Assembly: GCF_002482975.1 (NCBI RefSeq)
Contig: NZ_DLHA01000057.1
Location: 1-64,000 of the forward strand
Length of the DNA stretch: 64,000 bases
Direction of reading: 5' to 3'
Source of the DNA: Flavobacterium sp. UBA7680
GTDB lineage: Bacteria; Bacteroidota; Bacteroidia; Flavobacteriales; Flavobacteriaceae
The notes below the pieces were generated by a model. The model was not told where the DNA came from, ran no database searches, and saw only the letters and a list, made by a program, of their open reading frames with translations. Shown here piece after piece: positions 9,406 through 18,586 of this stretch; positions within the stretch are counted from its first letter, which is position 1; each line of letters opens with the position of its first letter. The position numbers and the translations under genes were made by a program.

Positions 9406-9882
9406 ATGCCAAAAATGATCAACATATTAGTTCTCTTCATGTTATTTTTAAGAAGAGAAGCTATTGCGCAAACCAATTCAGAGGTTTTAAAAATGGATCT
9501 TCTAAAAACTGAAATTATTAAAATGGACAGTTTACTTTTTGATGTTGCATTCAATCAATGTGATGCGGCACTCTTTAAAAAAATAATTTCAGAAGATGTG
9601 GAATTTTACGATGACCGCTCTGGATTGAACATATCTCAGGCAAATGAAATCAAGTCTCTGATTTCAAAATGCGAGAGTCCGAAAAAATTAACCAGAAAAT
9701 TAAATTCCTGTACCATTGATAAATTAGGCGATTTTGGAGCTGTACAATTAGGAGAACATACCTTTTATGTTGATGGCGTTCCAAAAGGAACCGGGAAATT
9801 TGTTCATATTTGGGAAAGAACTGGTACAGATTGGAAATTAAAACGAATTGTGAGTTATGAACATAGACCTTATAAAAACTAG
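9406..9882 (+). CDS. Secreted DUF4440/NTF2-like protein
   Basis: This 158-residue protein has an N-terminal hydrophobic signal segment (4-22, ending near AIAQ) and a single NTF2-like cone domain. It resembles residues 35-170 of the preceding hydrolase: both share MDSLLF/KDSLLF, then VAFNQCD/VGFNTCN, GAVQLGEHTFY/GAIQIGTHRFY, FVHIW/FTHVW, and WKLKRIVSYEH/WKLSRSLSYDH. It lies 35 bp downstream in the same direction, so it is probably a duplicated and freed domain. Stand-alone members bind small ligands or have no known catalysis. Function unknown. Confidence 0.8.
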   Translation: MPKMINILVLFMLFLRREAIAQTNSEVLKMDLLKTEIIKMDSLLFDVAFNQCDAALFKKIISEDVEFYDDRSGLNISQANEIKSLISKCESPKKLTRKLNSCTIDKLGDFGAVQLGEHTFYVDGVPKGTGKFVHIWERTGTDWKLKRIVSYEHRPYKN

Positions 9883-10108
9883 TCCTTAGTTGATGCTCAA
9901 ATTCTTTTTAGTAAAGTGAATGAAAAAAATCGATGAATGTTGAAACCAAATTGTAATTCAATCGTCTAACATTTTAAGCACGTAGATTTATTCAAGTAAA
10001 AAAAATCGTACTTTCGATTTCGTTTATTGAATCTCTAATTGTTAGAAGGTTTCAATCATCAATCAAAAACGAATCATTTCACTAACCCTAAAACCATAAT
10101 TATCAATC

Positions 10109-11566
10109 ATGAAAAAATCAATCAAACTAATTGCGCTCTGTGTACTGATACAGTTTTCTGCAATAAGCATTTATGCACAAGATAAAGCCAAACAAATTGA
10201 CGATCTTTTAAGCAAATACACTGAATACGGACAATTTAACGGTTCGGCATTGGTGGCAGAAAATGGAAAAATTATCTTTAAAAAAGGTTTTGGCCAAGCT
10301 AATATGGAATGGAATATTCCAAACCAGCCCGACACTAAATTTAGATTAGGTTCTATCAGCAAGCAATTCACAGCGTTTTTAATTGTAAAACTGGCTGAAG
10401 AAGGAAAACTAAAACTAGATGTTCCAATCACAACTTATTTACCGGATTATCCAAAAGAAAACGGAGACAAAATCACGATTCATCATTTGTTAACGCATAC
10501 ATCCGGAATTCCGAATTATACTTCAGTACCAAACTTCCTTAGAGAAAAAAGCCGTAATCCGAGTACTCCTGAAGACTTTGTAAAAACATTTTCAAGTCTT
10601 CCGCTAGAATTTAAACCAGGTGAAAAATTCAACTATAGTAATTCTGGTTACTTTTTACTGGGTTATATTATCGAAAAAATTACGGGCAAAGCATACGAAC
10701 AGTATTTACAGGAAACTATCCTTACACCTTTAAAACTGGTAAACACTGGTTTTGATCATAGCGAAATTATCCTTAAAAACAGAGCTGCCGGTTATGAAAA
10801 ACAAGGCAAAAACTATGTTAACTCTTCCTATATTGACATGAGTATTCCATATGCAGCTGGTTCTTTATACTCAACTGTAGAAGATTTATATCTTTGGGAT
10901 CAGGCGCTTTATGGCAATAAAATACTTTCAGAAAAATCAATGGAATCTTTATTTAAATCCTATATCTCATTTGGAAATGAAGGTTATGGATACGGTTGGT
11001 TTTTATCTGAAGAAAAAATTGGTGATAAGCAATATAAAATTATAGAACACGGCGGAGGAATTAACGGATTTAATACGATCATTTCCCGCGTACCTGCTGA
11101 TAAAAATTTAGTTCTTTTATTGAACAATACCGGCGGAACAGTTTTAGGCGAAATGAATGAAGCTATTCGTAATATTTTATACAATCAGCCCTATAATCAA
11201 GCTAAAAGATCAATGGCACTTGAACTTTTAGAAGTTTTTAAAGCCAAAGGTACTGCTGCAGGTATAGATACTTATAAGAAATTAAAAGCCGATTCAACTT
11301 ATGGTATTAAGGAAGGCGACATGAATAATGCAGGTTACCAATTATTGCAAGCCGGAAAAAAGAAAGAAGCAATTGAAGTTTTTAAAATTAATGTAGAAGC
11401 TTTTCCAAAATCAGGAAATGTTTATGATAGTTTAGGCGAAGCTTATTTAGCCGATGGCGATAAAAAACTGGCTTTTGCCAATTATTCAAAATCAGTTGAA
11501 TTGGATCCTTCAAACGAAAATGGTAAAAAAGTACTAGAAGAACTTTCAAAAAATAAAGCGAAATAA
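10109..11566 (+). CDS. Secreted serine beta-lactamase-family hydrolase with C-terminal TPR
   Basis: This 485-residue protein has a signal peptide (cleavage near IYAQ), a beta-lactamase/D-Ala-D-Ala carboxypeptidase-like domain and a C-terminal tetratricopeptide region from about 370. Motif 1 is SISK (82-85), motif 2 YSN and motif 3 HGGG. The TPR part shows NAGYQLLQAGKKKEAIEVFK and VYDSLGEAYLADGDKKLAFANY. This architecture is common in Bacteroidota and is linked to ester or peptide hydrolysis; the substrate is not known. It has its own 226-bp upstream region and ends at a strong terminator. It is a distant relative of the hydrolase 2 kb upstream, not a recent duplicate. Confidence 0.85.
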   Translation: MKKSIKLIALCVLIQFSAISIYAQDKAKQIDDLLSKYTEYGQFNGSALVAENGKIIFKKGFGQANMEWNIPNQPDTKFRLGSISKQFTAFLIVKLAEEGKLKLDVPITTYLPDYPKENGDKITIHHLLTHTSGIPNYTSVPNFLREKSRNPSTPEDFVKTFSSLPLEFKPGEKFNYSNSGYFLLGYIIEKITGKAYEQYLQETILTPLKLVNTGFDHSEIILKNRAAGYEKQGKNYVNSSYIDMSIPYAAGSLYSTVEDLYLWDQALYGNKILSEKSMESLFKSYISFGNEGYGYGWFLSEEKIGDKQYKIIEHGGGINGFNTIISRVPADKNLVLLLNNTGGTVLGEMNEAIRNILYNQPYNQAKRSMALELLEVFKAKGTAAGIDTYKKLKADSTYGIKEGDMNNAGYQLLQAGKKKEAIEVFKINVEAFPKSGNVYDSLGEAYLADGDKKLAFANYSKSVELDPSNENGKKVLEELSKNKAK

Positions 11567-11588
11567 TTTTTAGAAAATCTCTTAAAAT

Positions 11589-11636
11589 AAACTCCGATAA
11601 AATCGATTCAAAATCTTTTTTATCGGAGTTCTTTTT
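11589..11636 (+). terminator. Rho-independent terminator after the TPR hydrolase
   Basis: An aactccgataaaa arm is followed 15 bp later by its complement ttttatcggagtt and then ctttttg. It lies 23 bp after the hydrolase stop codon and is well placed to end that transcript before the next gene at 11719. Confidence 0.8.
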
Positions 11637-11718
11637 GTTATAACTTGTAACATTCAAACTTTATGATTTATCATAAAAAATATTATTTTAGCCGTACCCA
11701 AAACAACTAAAATAACCT

Positions 11719-12168
11719 ATGAAAAATCTAAAAAAGCACGCTTTTCTGGCTTTATTTCTATGCCTTTTAATTCCAACTATTTGTATTTCGCAGACAAATT
11801 CTCCATCTGCAAAAATGCCCTCACAGCAAAATAAAATCATAATTGATAAAATCGTCGAAGCGGCCCATTACAAAAATTATGTAATTGATTATTGCCTTTC
11901 TAAAATAAATGAAGCTTCGGCAAAAGAAGGCTGGAACGAACAAAAAGCAATGGAAATTACAGAAAGCATTAATTACAAAAACTTTAGAGATGCGATCTAC
12001 AATCTTTTTGTTGTGTATGATGAAGTTGAACTGGAAACTTTGCTAAAAGCATACGAGAAAGATACAGCGTATCAAAGTCAAAATATTATGACGACGAGTA
12101 AAGTCCTTACTAATAACCTGAATATTTTTGCAAATGATATTGTGAAGGGGAAGTATATTTCTAAATAA
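11719..12168 (+). CDS. Secreted alpha-helical protein of unknown function
   Basis: This 149-residue protein has a clear signal peptide (Lys-rich start, hydrophobic 8-23, cleavage near ICISQ). The mature part is rich in helix-forming charged residues (KIVEAAHYKNYVIDYCLSKINEA, and the C-terminal ILTNNLN-like segment) with no enzyme motif. The family is not recognised. It follows the terminator at 11589-11636 and is convergent with the penicillin-acylase gene. Confidence 0.55.
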   Translation: MKNLKKHAFLALFLCLLIPTICISQTNSPSAKMPSQQNKIIIDKIVEAAHYKNYVIDYCLSKINEASAKEGWNEQKAMEITESINYKNFRDAIYNLFVVYDEVELETLLKAYEKDTAYQSQNIMTTSKVLTNNLNIFANDIVKGKYISK

Positions 12169-12332
12169 AGGTTCTAAGGTTCTGAGATGCTAAGGTTCTA
12201 AGTTTAGGTTCAAAGGGACAAAGTAACAAAGGCTCAAAGGTTTTTAAGTCTCAACATCTTTGTCAAAGTTTGAACCTTTGACAAAGATTTCGTAATCCAA
12301 AACTTGAAACCTGAAACTTGAAACAAAACAAA
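12169..12332. repeat. Intergenic degenerate repeats
   Basis: This convergent spacer carries repeated ggttcta/ggttctgag words and cttgaaac/cctgaaac words, plus a hairpin-like pair at about 12250-12290 (tttgtcaaag...ctttgacaaag). The ttctgagatgctaagg words recur at 42058-42100, and the cctgaaacttgaaac words at 20815-21026. No gene is visible. Confidence 0.6.
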
Positions 12333-14729
12333 CTACCCTTTTGGTTTCAAAACCAGTTTCGTCGATGTTTTTATAATTTCTTCTTTATTCAATTTCATTT
12401 TTCTGAACTTTCCGGCATTGTACATTTCGGCCTGGTCGCTGTAATGTTTACTGAACGGATTTCCTGATTGTCCTGTTGGCAGAATACTCCAGCTGTTTTC
12501 AATATCAGAGAAATCTACGATTCTTCTGGTTGAAGGGCCGCCTTTTACATAATACTTTCCTTCATTATTTAAACCAAAGAATAAATTATTAATTACTTCA
12601 TTTGAACCCGGCGAAGCAAAAGGACCAACATTGAATAATCCGCGAAGTGCAGCGACTTTTCCTAACGGATGTTCGTGTTCAACAGTATGCACTTCTCCCC
12701 ATTTCCAATCAGCAATTGTAGTTCCTAATTGTTTTTGAAGATCTGAAATAGCTTCATGAAATGATTTTGAAACAATGTCTTTTCTCGTTTCTTTTATATT
12801 CTTGGTCTTTATATTATCCCACCAAACCGAATTTTCATTCTTAACTTGATTGGCAATAACTTGTTTCCCGACAGAAAGGCCTAAAAACATATTAAAATTG
12901 TCCTCGCCCATTTCGTCTTCAAAAGTATTTTTCAAATAAAGATAAATCCATTTATTGTAAATCGTTGGCGCAACATCTTCCAGATTTGTTGTTCCCTTCC
13001 AGGATTTTAAAACTTTTACCGCTTCTTTTTCTTCTTTAGAAATCGAATTAAGATCAATATTTGAAATTAGGTTTTGAACCGTTCCAACTGCAACTTCTGA
13101 TGTATTATCATAAATCATTTTACTGATCGCTTCTTTATCCCAATCTGATTTTGCATCCATTAAACCCGAAATTCTTTTCGCACGATCTTCTGGCAGGTAA
13201 TATCCCGGATATAAAAATCCATCGATTGGTTCTGGCTGATTATTGGCCGAATATACATAACCCCATTTCGGATTTTCAGCCGATGGATTTTTCGAAAAAT
13301 CTAAATATTCTACAATATCATCTTTCCCGCTTGAACCGTCTAAAATTAAATGAGTATTTACGCCTTTGTTATGTTTATATAATTTTCCTGTCGCCCACCA
13401 AGCCACATTTCCTTTGGCATCGCCGTACATCACATTTAATCCCGGCGCAGCAATTAAGCTGGCAGCCTTTTTAAAATCGTCTTTGTTTTTAGCATGCGAA
13501 AGACCATAAGCAGCATCCAGAATTTGAATAGGCTGATGCGTATATGTCCACAACATTGCAATTGGATGTTTACGATCCAATCGTTCCAGTAAATCATTCA
13601 TAATTGGCCCGTGTGGGCTTGACTTAATTGTCAGCACAACATCCGAAGTATCTTTTACTTTAATTGTTTTTTTTCTGATTTCGTAATTCGAAAAACCCGT
13701 TGGAGTTTGATATTGATTCGAATCTCCCTCTTTGCTTTTTTCCTGATAAAAATCAATGTCATCATTTTCAAACATCGTTAAACCATAAGCATAATCACGA
13801 TTGTGCGCCAATAACGGAAACGGAGTTCCAGCCAAATAACAGCCGTACAATTCATGTTTCGGAGTTACAATATGTGCTTCGTACCAAGTCGCAGGCTGCG
13901 AAAACCCAATATGCGGATCATTGGCAAAAATTACTTTTCCGCTTTTTGTTTTATGCGGTCCCGCAACCCAGCTGTTACTTCCTATAAATGGCGGAATTGG
14001 CGATTTGTCCAACAGCGCCGTAATTGATTTCGAAACAGCGGTATAATCTTCAATATTTTCTTTTGAACTTTTGATTTGCGTATTATTGAATTCGCCTTCA
14101 ATTCCTAAATCTTTTAAATATTCAATTCCGTATTTATTTCGAATATCAGTCAATAAAGGATCTGTTTTTTGAGCCATTGCAAAACTAAAAGACATATATC
14201 CGAAGATATTGTAAACATCTTTTATGGTGAATTTTTCTTTTTTCACTCCAACCAATGTAAACTCAACCGGCGTCGTTCCTTCTTCTAAATATTGATTTAT
14301 TCCGTCCAGATACGCTTGTGTCAATTTATAACTTTCACTGTTTTTGTCCAATTTAGCAATGGCTTTCGCCGAAGCTTCTTCAATACCAATTCCCGCAAAA
14401 AACTTATCATTTTTAAGCGCAACAGATCCGAAGATTTCTGATAATTTTCCCGGCGCAATTCTGCGAAGCAATTCCATCTGCCATAATCTTTCCTGCGCGT
14501 GAACATATCCAAGTGCCGTCATGGCATCTTTTTCAGAATCGGCATAAATATGAGGAACACCGTATTCATCAAAATATACTGTGGTTTCCTTTTCAAGATT
14601 TTTCAATTCTATCTCGCCTTCATACTTGGGTTTCAAATGAAAAATATAAGCACATAAACCTATTCCAAGCACAACAATAAGCAGTACCAAAACCAACAGA
14701 AATTTTTTAAATCTTCTCATATTTTGCAA
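12333..14729 (-). CDS. Penicillin acylase-family Ntn hydrolase
   Basis: This 798-residue member of the S45 penicillin amidase family is made as a precursor that self-cleaves into alpha and beta chains. A basic N-terminus and a hydrophobic helix (9-30) anchor or export it. The alpha-chain region shows VYFDEYGVPHIYA and GYVHAQERLWQMELLRR. The predicted cleavage site and catalytic N-terminal nucleophile is Ser251 in FIGSNSWVAGPHK, followed by FANDPHIGFSQPA, which fits the family beta-chain start. These enzymes hydrolyse amide bonds of acyl compounds, for example acyl-homoserine lactones or beta-lactam side chains. The substrate here is not predictable. The gene is divergent from the AsmA-like gene. 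Confidence 0.9.
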   Translation of the reverse strand: MQNMRRFKKFLLVLVLLIVVLGIGLCAYIFHLKPKYEGEIELKNLEKETTVYFDEYGVPHIYADSEKDAMTALGYVHAQERLWQMELLRRIAPGKLSEIFGSVALKNDKFFAGIGIEEASAKAIAKLDKNSESYKLTQAYLDGINQYLEEGTTPVEFTLVGVKKEKFTIKDVYNIFGYMSFSFAMAQKTDPLLTDIRNKYGIEYLKDLGIEGEFNNTQIKSSKENIEDYTAVSKSITALLDKSPIPPFIGSNSWVAGPHKTKSGKVIFANDPHIGFSQPATWYEAHIVTPKHELYGCYLAGTPFPLLAHNRDYAYGLTMFENDDIDFYQEKSKEGDSNQYQTPTGFSNYEIRKKTIKVKDTSDVVLTIKSSPHGPIMNDLLERLDRKHPIAMLWTYTHQPIQILDAAYGLSHAKNKDDFKKAASLIAAPGLNVMYGDAKGNVAWWATGKLYKHNKGVNTHLILDGSSGKDDIVEYLDFSKNPSAENPKWGYVYSANNQPEPIDGFLYPGYYLPEDRAKRISGLMDAKSDWDKEAISKMIYDNTSEVAVGTVQNLISNIDLNSISKEEKEAVKVLKSWKGTTNLEDVAPTIYNKWIYLYLKNTFEDEMGEDNFNMFLGLSVGKQVIANQVKNENSVWWDNIKTKNIKETRKDIVSKSFHEAISDLQKQLGTTIADWKWGEVHTVEHEHPLGKVAALRGLFNVGPFASPGSNEVINNLFFGLNNEGKYYVKGGPSTRRIVDFSDIENSWSILPTGQSGNPFSKHYSDQAEMYNAGKFRKMKLNKEEIIKTSTKLVLKPKG

Positions 14730-14836
14730 AAGTATAAACCGTGATGTTTGTAAAATGATGTAACCAAAAAGAAGAATAATGTAATAATCCTCCTTTTTTA
14801 AAGCCTAAATTTATGTATTTAAAATCAATCTTATAA

Positions 14837-16393
14837 ATGTCAATATATAAAAAAATAGCAATCGGTGTAATTTCTCTTTTCCTGCTTGTGATTTTGGCTA
14901 ACATTGGGCTGAATTACTGGATTAAAAAACAGCTTCCGATTATTATTCACGAAAAAAATAAAACCGTTTATAATATCAATTACGAAAAAATTGAAGTTTC
15001 TCTTTTTTCCCGAAATATCTACGCAGAGACATTATTAGTAAGTCCGAAGAATCAGCCGAAAGACAGCAAAAATGGGCTCTTCTCTAAAATTGAATCTATT
15101 ACAATCAAACATTTTAATATTTGGGATTTGGCTTTCCGCGATATTATCCAGGCCGAAAGTATTATCATCAATAAACCCAGAGTGATTTTATACAAAAAGG
15201 GCGAAAAATTATTGAACAACAGTAAAAGCATTAAAAGCGAAATCTTTGAACCTTTCCGTAAAATTGTAGCCGTTTCGAATATTTACTTAAATGACGGAAC
15301 AATTGATGTTGTTTCTTTAGATACTCAAAAACCTATTTTCAGCATCAAAAAAATCATTCTGAAATTAGAAGGAATTCTGCTTACAGATGCTACTTTAAAA
15401 GAAAAAATTCCTCTACAGTATAAAAGTTATGCCTTAGTTATTGATAGTTTATTTTATAGACCAAGTGCTTTTTATCATATCAACATTGGAAAAATAAGTA
15501 CCGAGAAAAACTTTTTAAAAATTAATAATTTCTCTAATCTTCCGCAATTTAACCGACCGAATTTTATTAAGCATCTAGATAAAGAAAAAGATATTTATAC
15601 GCTGAAATTTGATTCGGCTCAAGTTTCAAAAATGGATTGGGGTTTTAAAAATGATCGTTTTTTCTTTAAAGCAAATTCACTTGTTATCAATCATTTTGAT
15701 GCCAATATTTATCGTGGAAAAATGCCGAAAGACGATTTGAGTAAAAAATATCTGTACAATCATTTATTACGAAATATAAAATTCCCACTTCAAATTGATA
15801 CTTTACAGGTTCTGAAATCTAAATTGGTTTACGAAGAAGAAATTGATTTTTCCAAAGGTCCCGGAGTTTTAAATTTTGATAAATTCAATTTGCAGGCAAC
15901 AAATCTGCGAAGTGGTTTTGGTCTCAAAAAAACCGATGATGTCAAAATCAAAGTGAAATGTATTTTCATGAAAACTTCGCCTCTTGATGTTGACTGGAGT
16001 TTTAATGTTCTGGATAAAAATGACGGTTTTCATATTCAGGGTGTAATTTCCAATTTTGATGTAAGAGCGATGGGACAATTCAGCAAACCGTATATGAATG
16101 CTTCTTTCACTGGAGTTTTTAATAAATACCGTTTTAATTTCTACGGAAATGACAATATTTCAAAAGGAAATGCTTCTTTAGATTATGACGATCTTAAAGT
16201 GAAATTATATAAAAAGAAAAATCCCGAAAAAGAAGCCAAACTAAAATCTGCAATCGCTAATTTGCTTGTCAAAAATGACTCAAAAGACAAAGCCAAAACC
16301 GCCGATGTCGAAATTGAAAGAATTCAGGAAAAATCATTCTATAACTTTTTATGGAGAAGTATTGCTGAGTCTTTGAAGAAGATTTTGATATAA
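14837..16393 (+). CDS. Membrane-anchored AsmA/DUF748-like protein
   Basis: This 518-residue protein has a single N-terminal membrane helix (about 7-28). A long beta-rich region follows, with many Lys/Asn/Asp turns and short amphipathic strands, as in AsmA/TamB/DUF748 repeating beta-groove proteins that bridge the inner and outer membranes. Segments such as SLFSRNIYAETLLVSP near the start and FDVRAMGQFSKPYMNASFTG later fit that type. The assignment to this broad class is by general character, not by a firm motif. The gene stands alone, and its 3' end runs into repeats. Confidence 0.5.
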   Translation: MSIYKKIAIGVISLFLLVILANIGLNYWIKKQLPIIIHEKNKTVYNINYEKIEVSLFSRNIYAETLLVSPKNQPKDSKNGLFSKIESITIKHFNIWDLAFRDIIQAESIIINKPRVILYKKGEKLLNNSKSIKSEIFEPFRKIVAVSNIYLNDGTIDVVSLDTQKPIFSIKKIILKLEGILLTDATLKEKIPLQYKSYALVIDSLFYRPSAFYHINIGKISTEKNFLKINNFSNLPQFNRPNFIKHLDKEKDIYTLKFDSAQVSKMDWGFKNDRFFFKANSLVINHFDANIYRGKMPKDDLSKKYLYNHLLRNIKFPLQIDTLQVLKSKLVYEEEIDFSKGPGVLNFDKFNLQATNLRSGFGLKKTDDVKIKVKCIFMKTSPLDVDWSFNVLDKNDGFHIQGVISNFDVRAMGQFSKPYMNASFTGVFNKYRFNFYGNDNISKGNASLDYDDLKVKLYKKKNPEKEAKLKSAIANLLVKNDSKDKAKTADVEIERIQEKSFYNFLWRSIAESLKKILI

Positions 16394-16409
16394 ATGCACC
16401 TCGTCAATA

Positions 16410-16507
16410 TAGCCTGCGGTTTCAACCGCAGCAACACAAGGCATTTCCGCAAAGAAATCCCATAACGCATTCTTACAATACGTTCCCCGTGGTTGAAACC
16501 ACGGGCT
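16410..16507. repeat. Inverted repeat with tagcctgcggtttcaacc arms
   Basis: Left arm atagcctgcggtttcaacc (from about 16409) pairs loosely with right arm ggttgaaaccacgggctat (16491-16509). The outer atagcc/ggctat and ggtttcaacc/ggttgaaacc parts match. Inside are cgcattc and aatacg words. A shorter relative, cctctggttgaaaccagagg, is at 22441-22460. It is an interspersed intergenic palindrome with no gene. Confidence 0.6.
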
Positions 16508-16533
16508 ATGTTATTTTTGATTCGTATTTTTTT

Positions 16534-16642
16534 CGCCACGAATTACACGAATTTTCACGAATTAATTTTAAAATCTTGCGAATAAAAATTCGTGTAATTC
16601 GTGTAATTCGTGTAATTCGTGTAATTCGTGTAATTCGTGGCA
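16534..16642. repeat. cgaattacac inverted repeat with five-copy 9-bp tandem expansion
   Basis: The left arm starts gccacgaattacacgaat at 16535. The right arm ends with five exact copies of gtaattcgt at 16594-16638, followed by ggc. A second member of the family at 55874-55932 has only one copy of the 9-mer at the same place. Spurious open frames cross the array on both strands, producing Arg-Val-Ile or Asn-Tyr-Thr repeats, and are not genes. Together with the repeat at 16410-16507 this fills most of the 330-bp gene-free stretch 16394-16723. Confidence 0.85.
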
Positions 16643-16723
16643 ACCAACCCACAAACCTGACAATTATCAGCTTTTAAAAAAATCCTTTTTTCAATATTTG
16701 CCTTTATTTTAATCTGAAAACAA

Positions 16724-18526
16724 ATGGCAAAAATACCTTTACACACTTTTCATATTCCGGTGATGGGTCTTGCATATACAATTGACAGCCCAATTCGCGT
16801 GGCGCAATATGGGATTTCATCTGTTATTGCTCTCGCTGATGATGATTTGATTGAGAAGATGCGTAACTTTTACAGCACAAAATTCAATATTCCGTACGAA
16901 GAAATCACACAAAAATTTCATGACTATCGTGCAGAGAGAATCACTTCTTACTTAAATTTAGTCGACAAAATCGTAAAAGAAAAATTCGGAAATTTCAAAA
17001 CTGAATTGACAGAAAGCAAAACAGCTCTTGAAAATTTCATGTCGATGCTGCCTAATACTTCTGACATTAAAAAAGGATTTCAGAATTTATTGGACGATGG
17101 AATTGCTTTTAAAGAAAACATTCAGAATTATATCGAAACAAATCTTTTCCCCGGTGAAATCGACGTTAACATTATGACAAAACTGGACAAAGATAATTTC
17201 GTTAAAAACGAACAACTTCCCATTGAGTTTAATGACGCTCACGCAGCTTTAAGAGGTTTTGCAAACAGTAATTTAGAATCGTCTGTTGTGCTTTCTGCCG
17301 GAATGAATCCGAGATTGTTCGGTTACTTCGAAAATTTCAAAGATTTTTTCCCAAATGAAAATAACGGACTTAAAAAGAAAATTATCCTAAAAGTAAGTGA
17401 TTTTAGATCGGCTATGATTCAGGGAAATTTCCTGGCTAAAAAAGGACTTTGGGTTTCTGAATACCGAATTGAATCCGGATTAAACTGCGGCGGTCACGCA
17501 TTTGCAACTGACGGACTGTTATTAGGGACGATTTTAGAGGAATTCAAGCAGAAAAAAGAGCAATTGATACAATCGGCTCATGATTTAATGATTAAAGCTT
17601 TACAGCTAAAAAATCAAGCTTTTCCAGAAAACCCTTTAGACTTAAAAATTACCGTTCAGGGCGGAGTTGGAACCGCAGAAGAACATGAATTTTTATTAGA
17701 AGAATATCAGGTAGATTCTGTTGGTTGGGGATCTCCATTTTTATTAGTTCCCGAAGCAACTTCTGTAGATCAGGAAACTCGAAGTTTGTTGATGAATGCC
17801 AAAGAAGATGATTTTTATTTGAGTAATATTTCACCTTTGGGAGTTCCGTTTAATACTTTAAAAGGCACAACAAATGAATTTTTAAAACAAAAAAGAATTC
17901 ACGAGAATAAAGCCGGAAGTTCCTGCCCAAAGAAATTTTTAGCATTAAGTAAAGAATACGATCCGCATGGAATTTGTACAGCATCTAAAAAATATCAGGA
18001 TATTAAACTGGAAGAATTAGAAAGTATAAAAAATACTTTATCTGCCAATGCATTTGAAAAAAACAAAATCAAAATAACAGAAAAGTCATGTTTGTGTGTC
18101 GGTTTGGCAAATGCTTCTTATCTTGAAAATGATATTAAAGTAAAAGGTCAGGCACAAGGCGTCGTAATTTGTCCGGGGCCAAATCTGGCTTATTTTGATC
18201 AGGAAGTTTCTTTAAAAGAAATGGTACAGCACATTTATCAGGGAAAATCAGTTTTAAGAACAGATCGCCCGAATTTATTTGTGAAGGAATTAAAAATGTA
18301 TGTGGATTATTTTAGAAATGAAATTGAAATGATTTCTGGAGAAGTAACCGCAATGCAGCTAAAAAAATGGAATTCTTTTAAAACGAATATTTTAGAAGGA
18401 ATCGAATATTATCAGAATCTATTTTCTTCCACTTTTTATTTTAAAACCGAGGAAGAAAAAATCAAAAATCAATTCGATTTTTATAAATCAGAATTAAATG
18501 CGATCCAGATTCCGAAACCTGAATAG
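16724..18526 (+). CDS. Unrecognised 600-residue protein with TIM-barrel-like features
   Basis: I do not recognise this family with certainty. The N-terminal VMGLAYTIDSPIRVAQYGISSVIAL resembles the start of FMN-dependent barrels such as nitronate monooxygenases. A central GLNCGGHAFATDG, and QGGVGTAEEHEFLLEEYQVDSVGWGSPFLL at about 312-341, look like phosphate/flavin-binding barrel loops. A Cys set follows: one in SSCPKKF (about 400), one in HGICTASKK, then CLC near 456-458 and a late VVICPGPN. These could bind metal or an iron-sulfur cluster. Cytoplasmic, no signal peptide. The gene stands alone and ends at a bidirectional terminator. Confidence 0.55.
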   Translation: MAKIPLHTFHIPVMGLAYTIDSPIRVAQYGISSVIALADDDLIEKMRNFYSTKFNIPYEEITQKFHDYRAERITSYLNLVDKIVKEKFGNFKTELTESKTALENFMSMLPNTSDIKKGFQNLLDDGIAFKENIQNYIETNLFPGEIDVNIMTKLDKDNFVKNEQLPIEFNDAHAALRGFANSNLESSVVLSAGMNPRLFGYFENFKDFFPNENNGLKKKIILKVSDFRSAMIQGNFLAKKGLWVSEYRIESGLNCGGHAFATDGLLLGTILEEFKQKKEQLIQSAHDLMIKALQLKNQAFPENPLDLKITVQGGVGTAEEHEFLLEEYQVDSVGWGSPFLLVPEATSVDQETRSLLMNAKEDDFYLSNISPLGVPFNTLKGTTNEFLKQKRIHENKAGSSCPKKFLALSKEYDPHGICTASKKYQDIKLEELESIKNTLSANAFEKNKIKITEKSCLCVGLANASYLENDIKVKGQAQGVVICPGPNLAYFDQEVSLKEMVQHIYQGKSVLRTDRPNLFVKELKMYVDYFRNEIEMISGEVTAMQLKKWNSFKTNILEGIEYYQNLFSSTFYFKTEEEKIKNQFDFYKSELNAIQIPKPE

Positions 18527-18530
18527 TATA

Positions 18531-18571
18531 AAACAAAACGCCGATTTAGAAAATCTAAATCGGCGTTTTTA
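18531..18571. terminator. Bidirectional terminator
   Basis: The perfect stem aacgccgatttaga / tctaaatcggcgtt, with A-rich left and T-rich right flanks, sits between two converging genes (stops at 18526 and 18587). It can end transcription from either side. Confidence 0.85.
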
Positions 18572-18586
18572 ATATATAGTTAAAAT

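Noticed and set aside
7862..11566. Beta-lactam resistance genes
   Set aside because: Both hydrolases have SxxK and HGG motifs, but the fused NTF2-like and TPR domains and the altered second motif of the first indicate general serine hydrolases. No resistance claim can be made.
16594..16638. Possible CRISPR array
   Set aside because: Units are 9 bp in perfect tandem with no spacers, and no cas gene is nearby.
16489..16746. Two open frames, one per strand, crossing the tandem 9-mer array
   Set aside because: They encode only Val-Ile-Arg or Asn-Tyr-Thr repeats generated by the gtaattcgt array. They have no start signal and no wider coding pattern.
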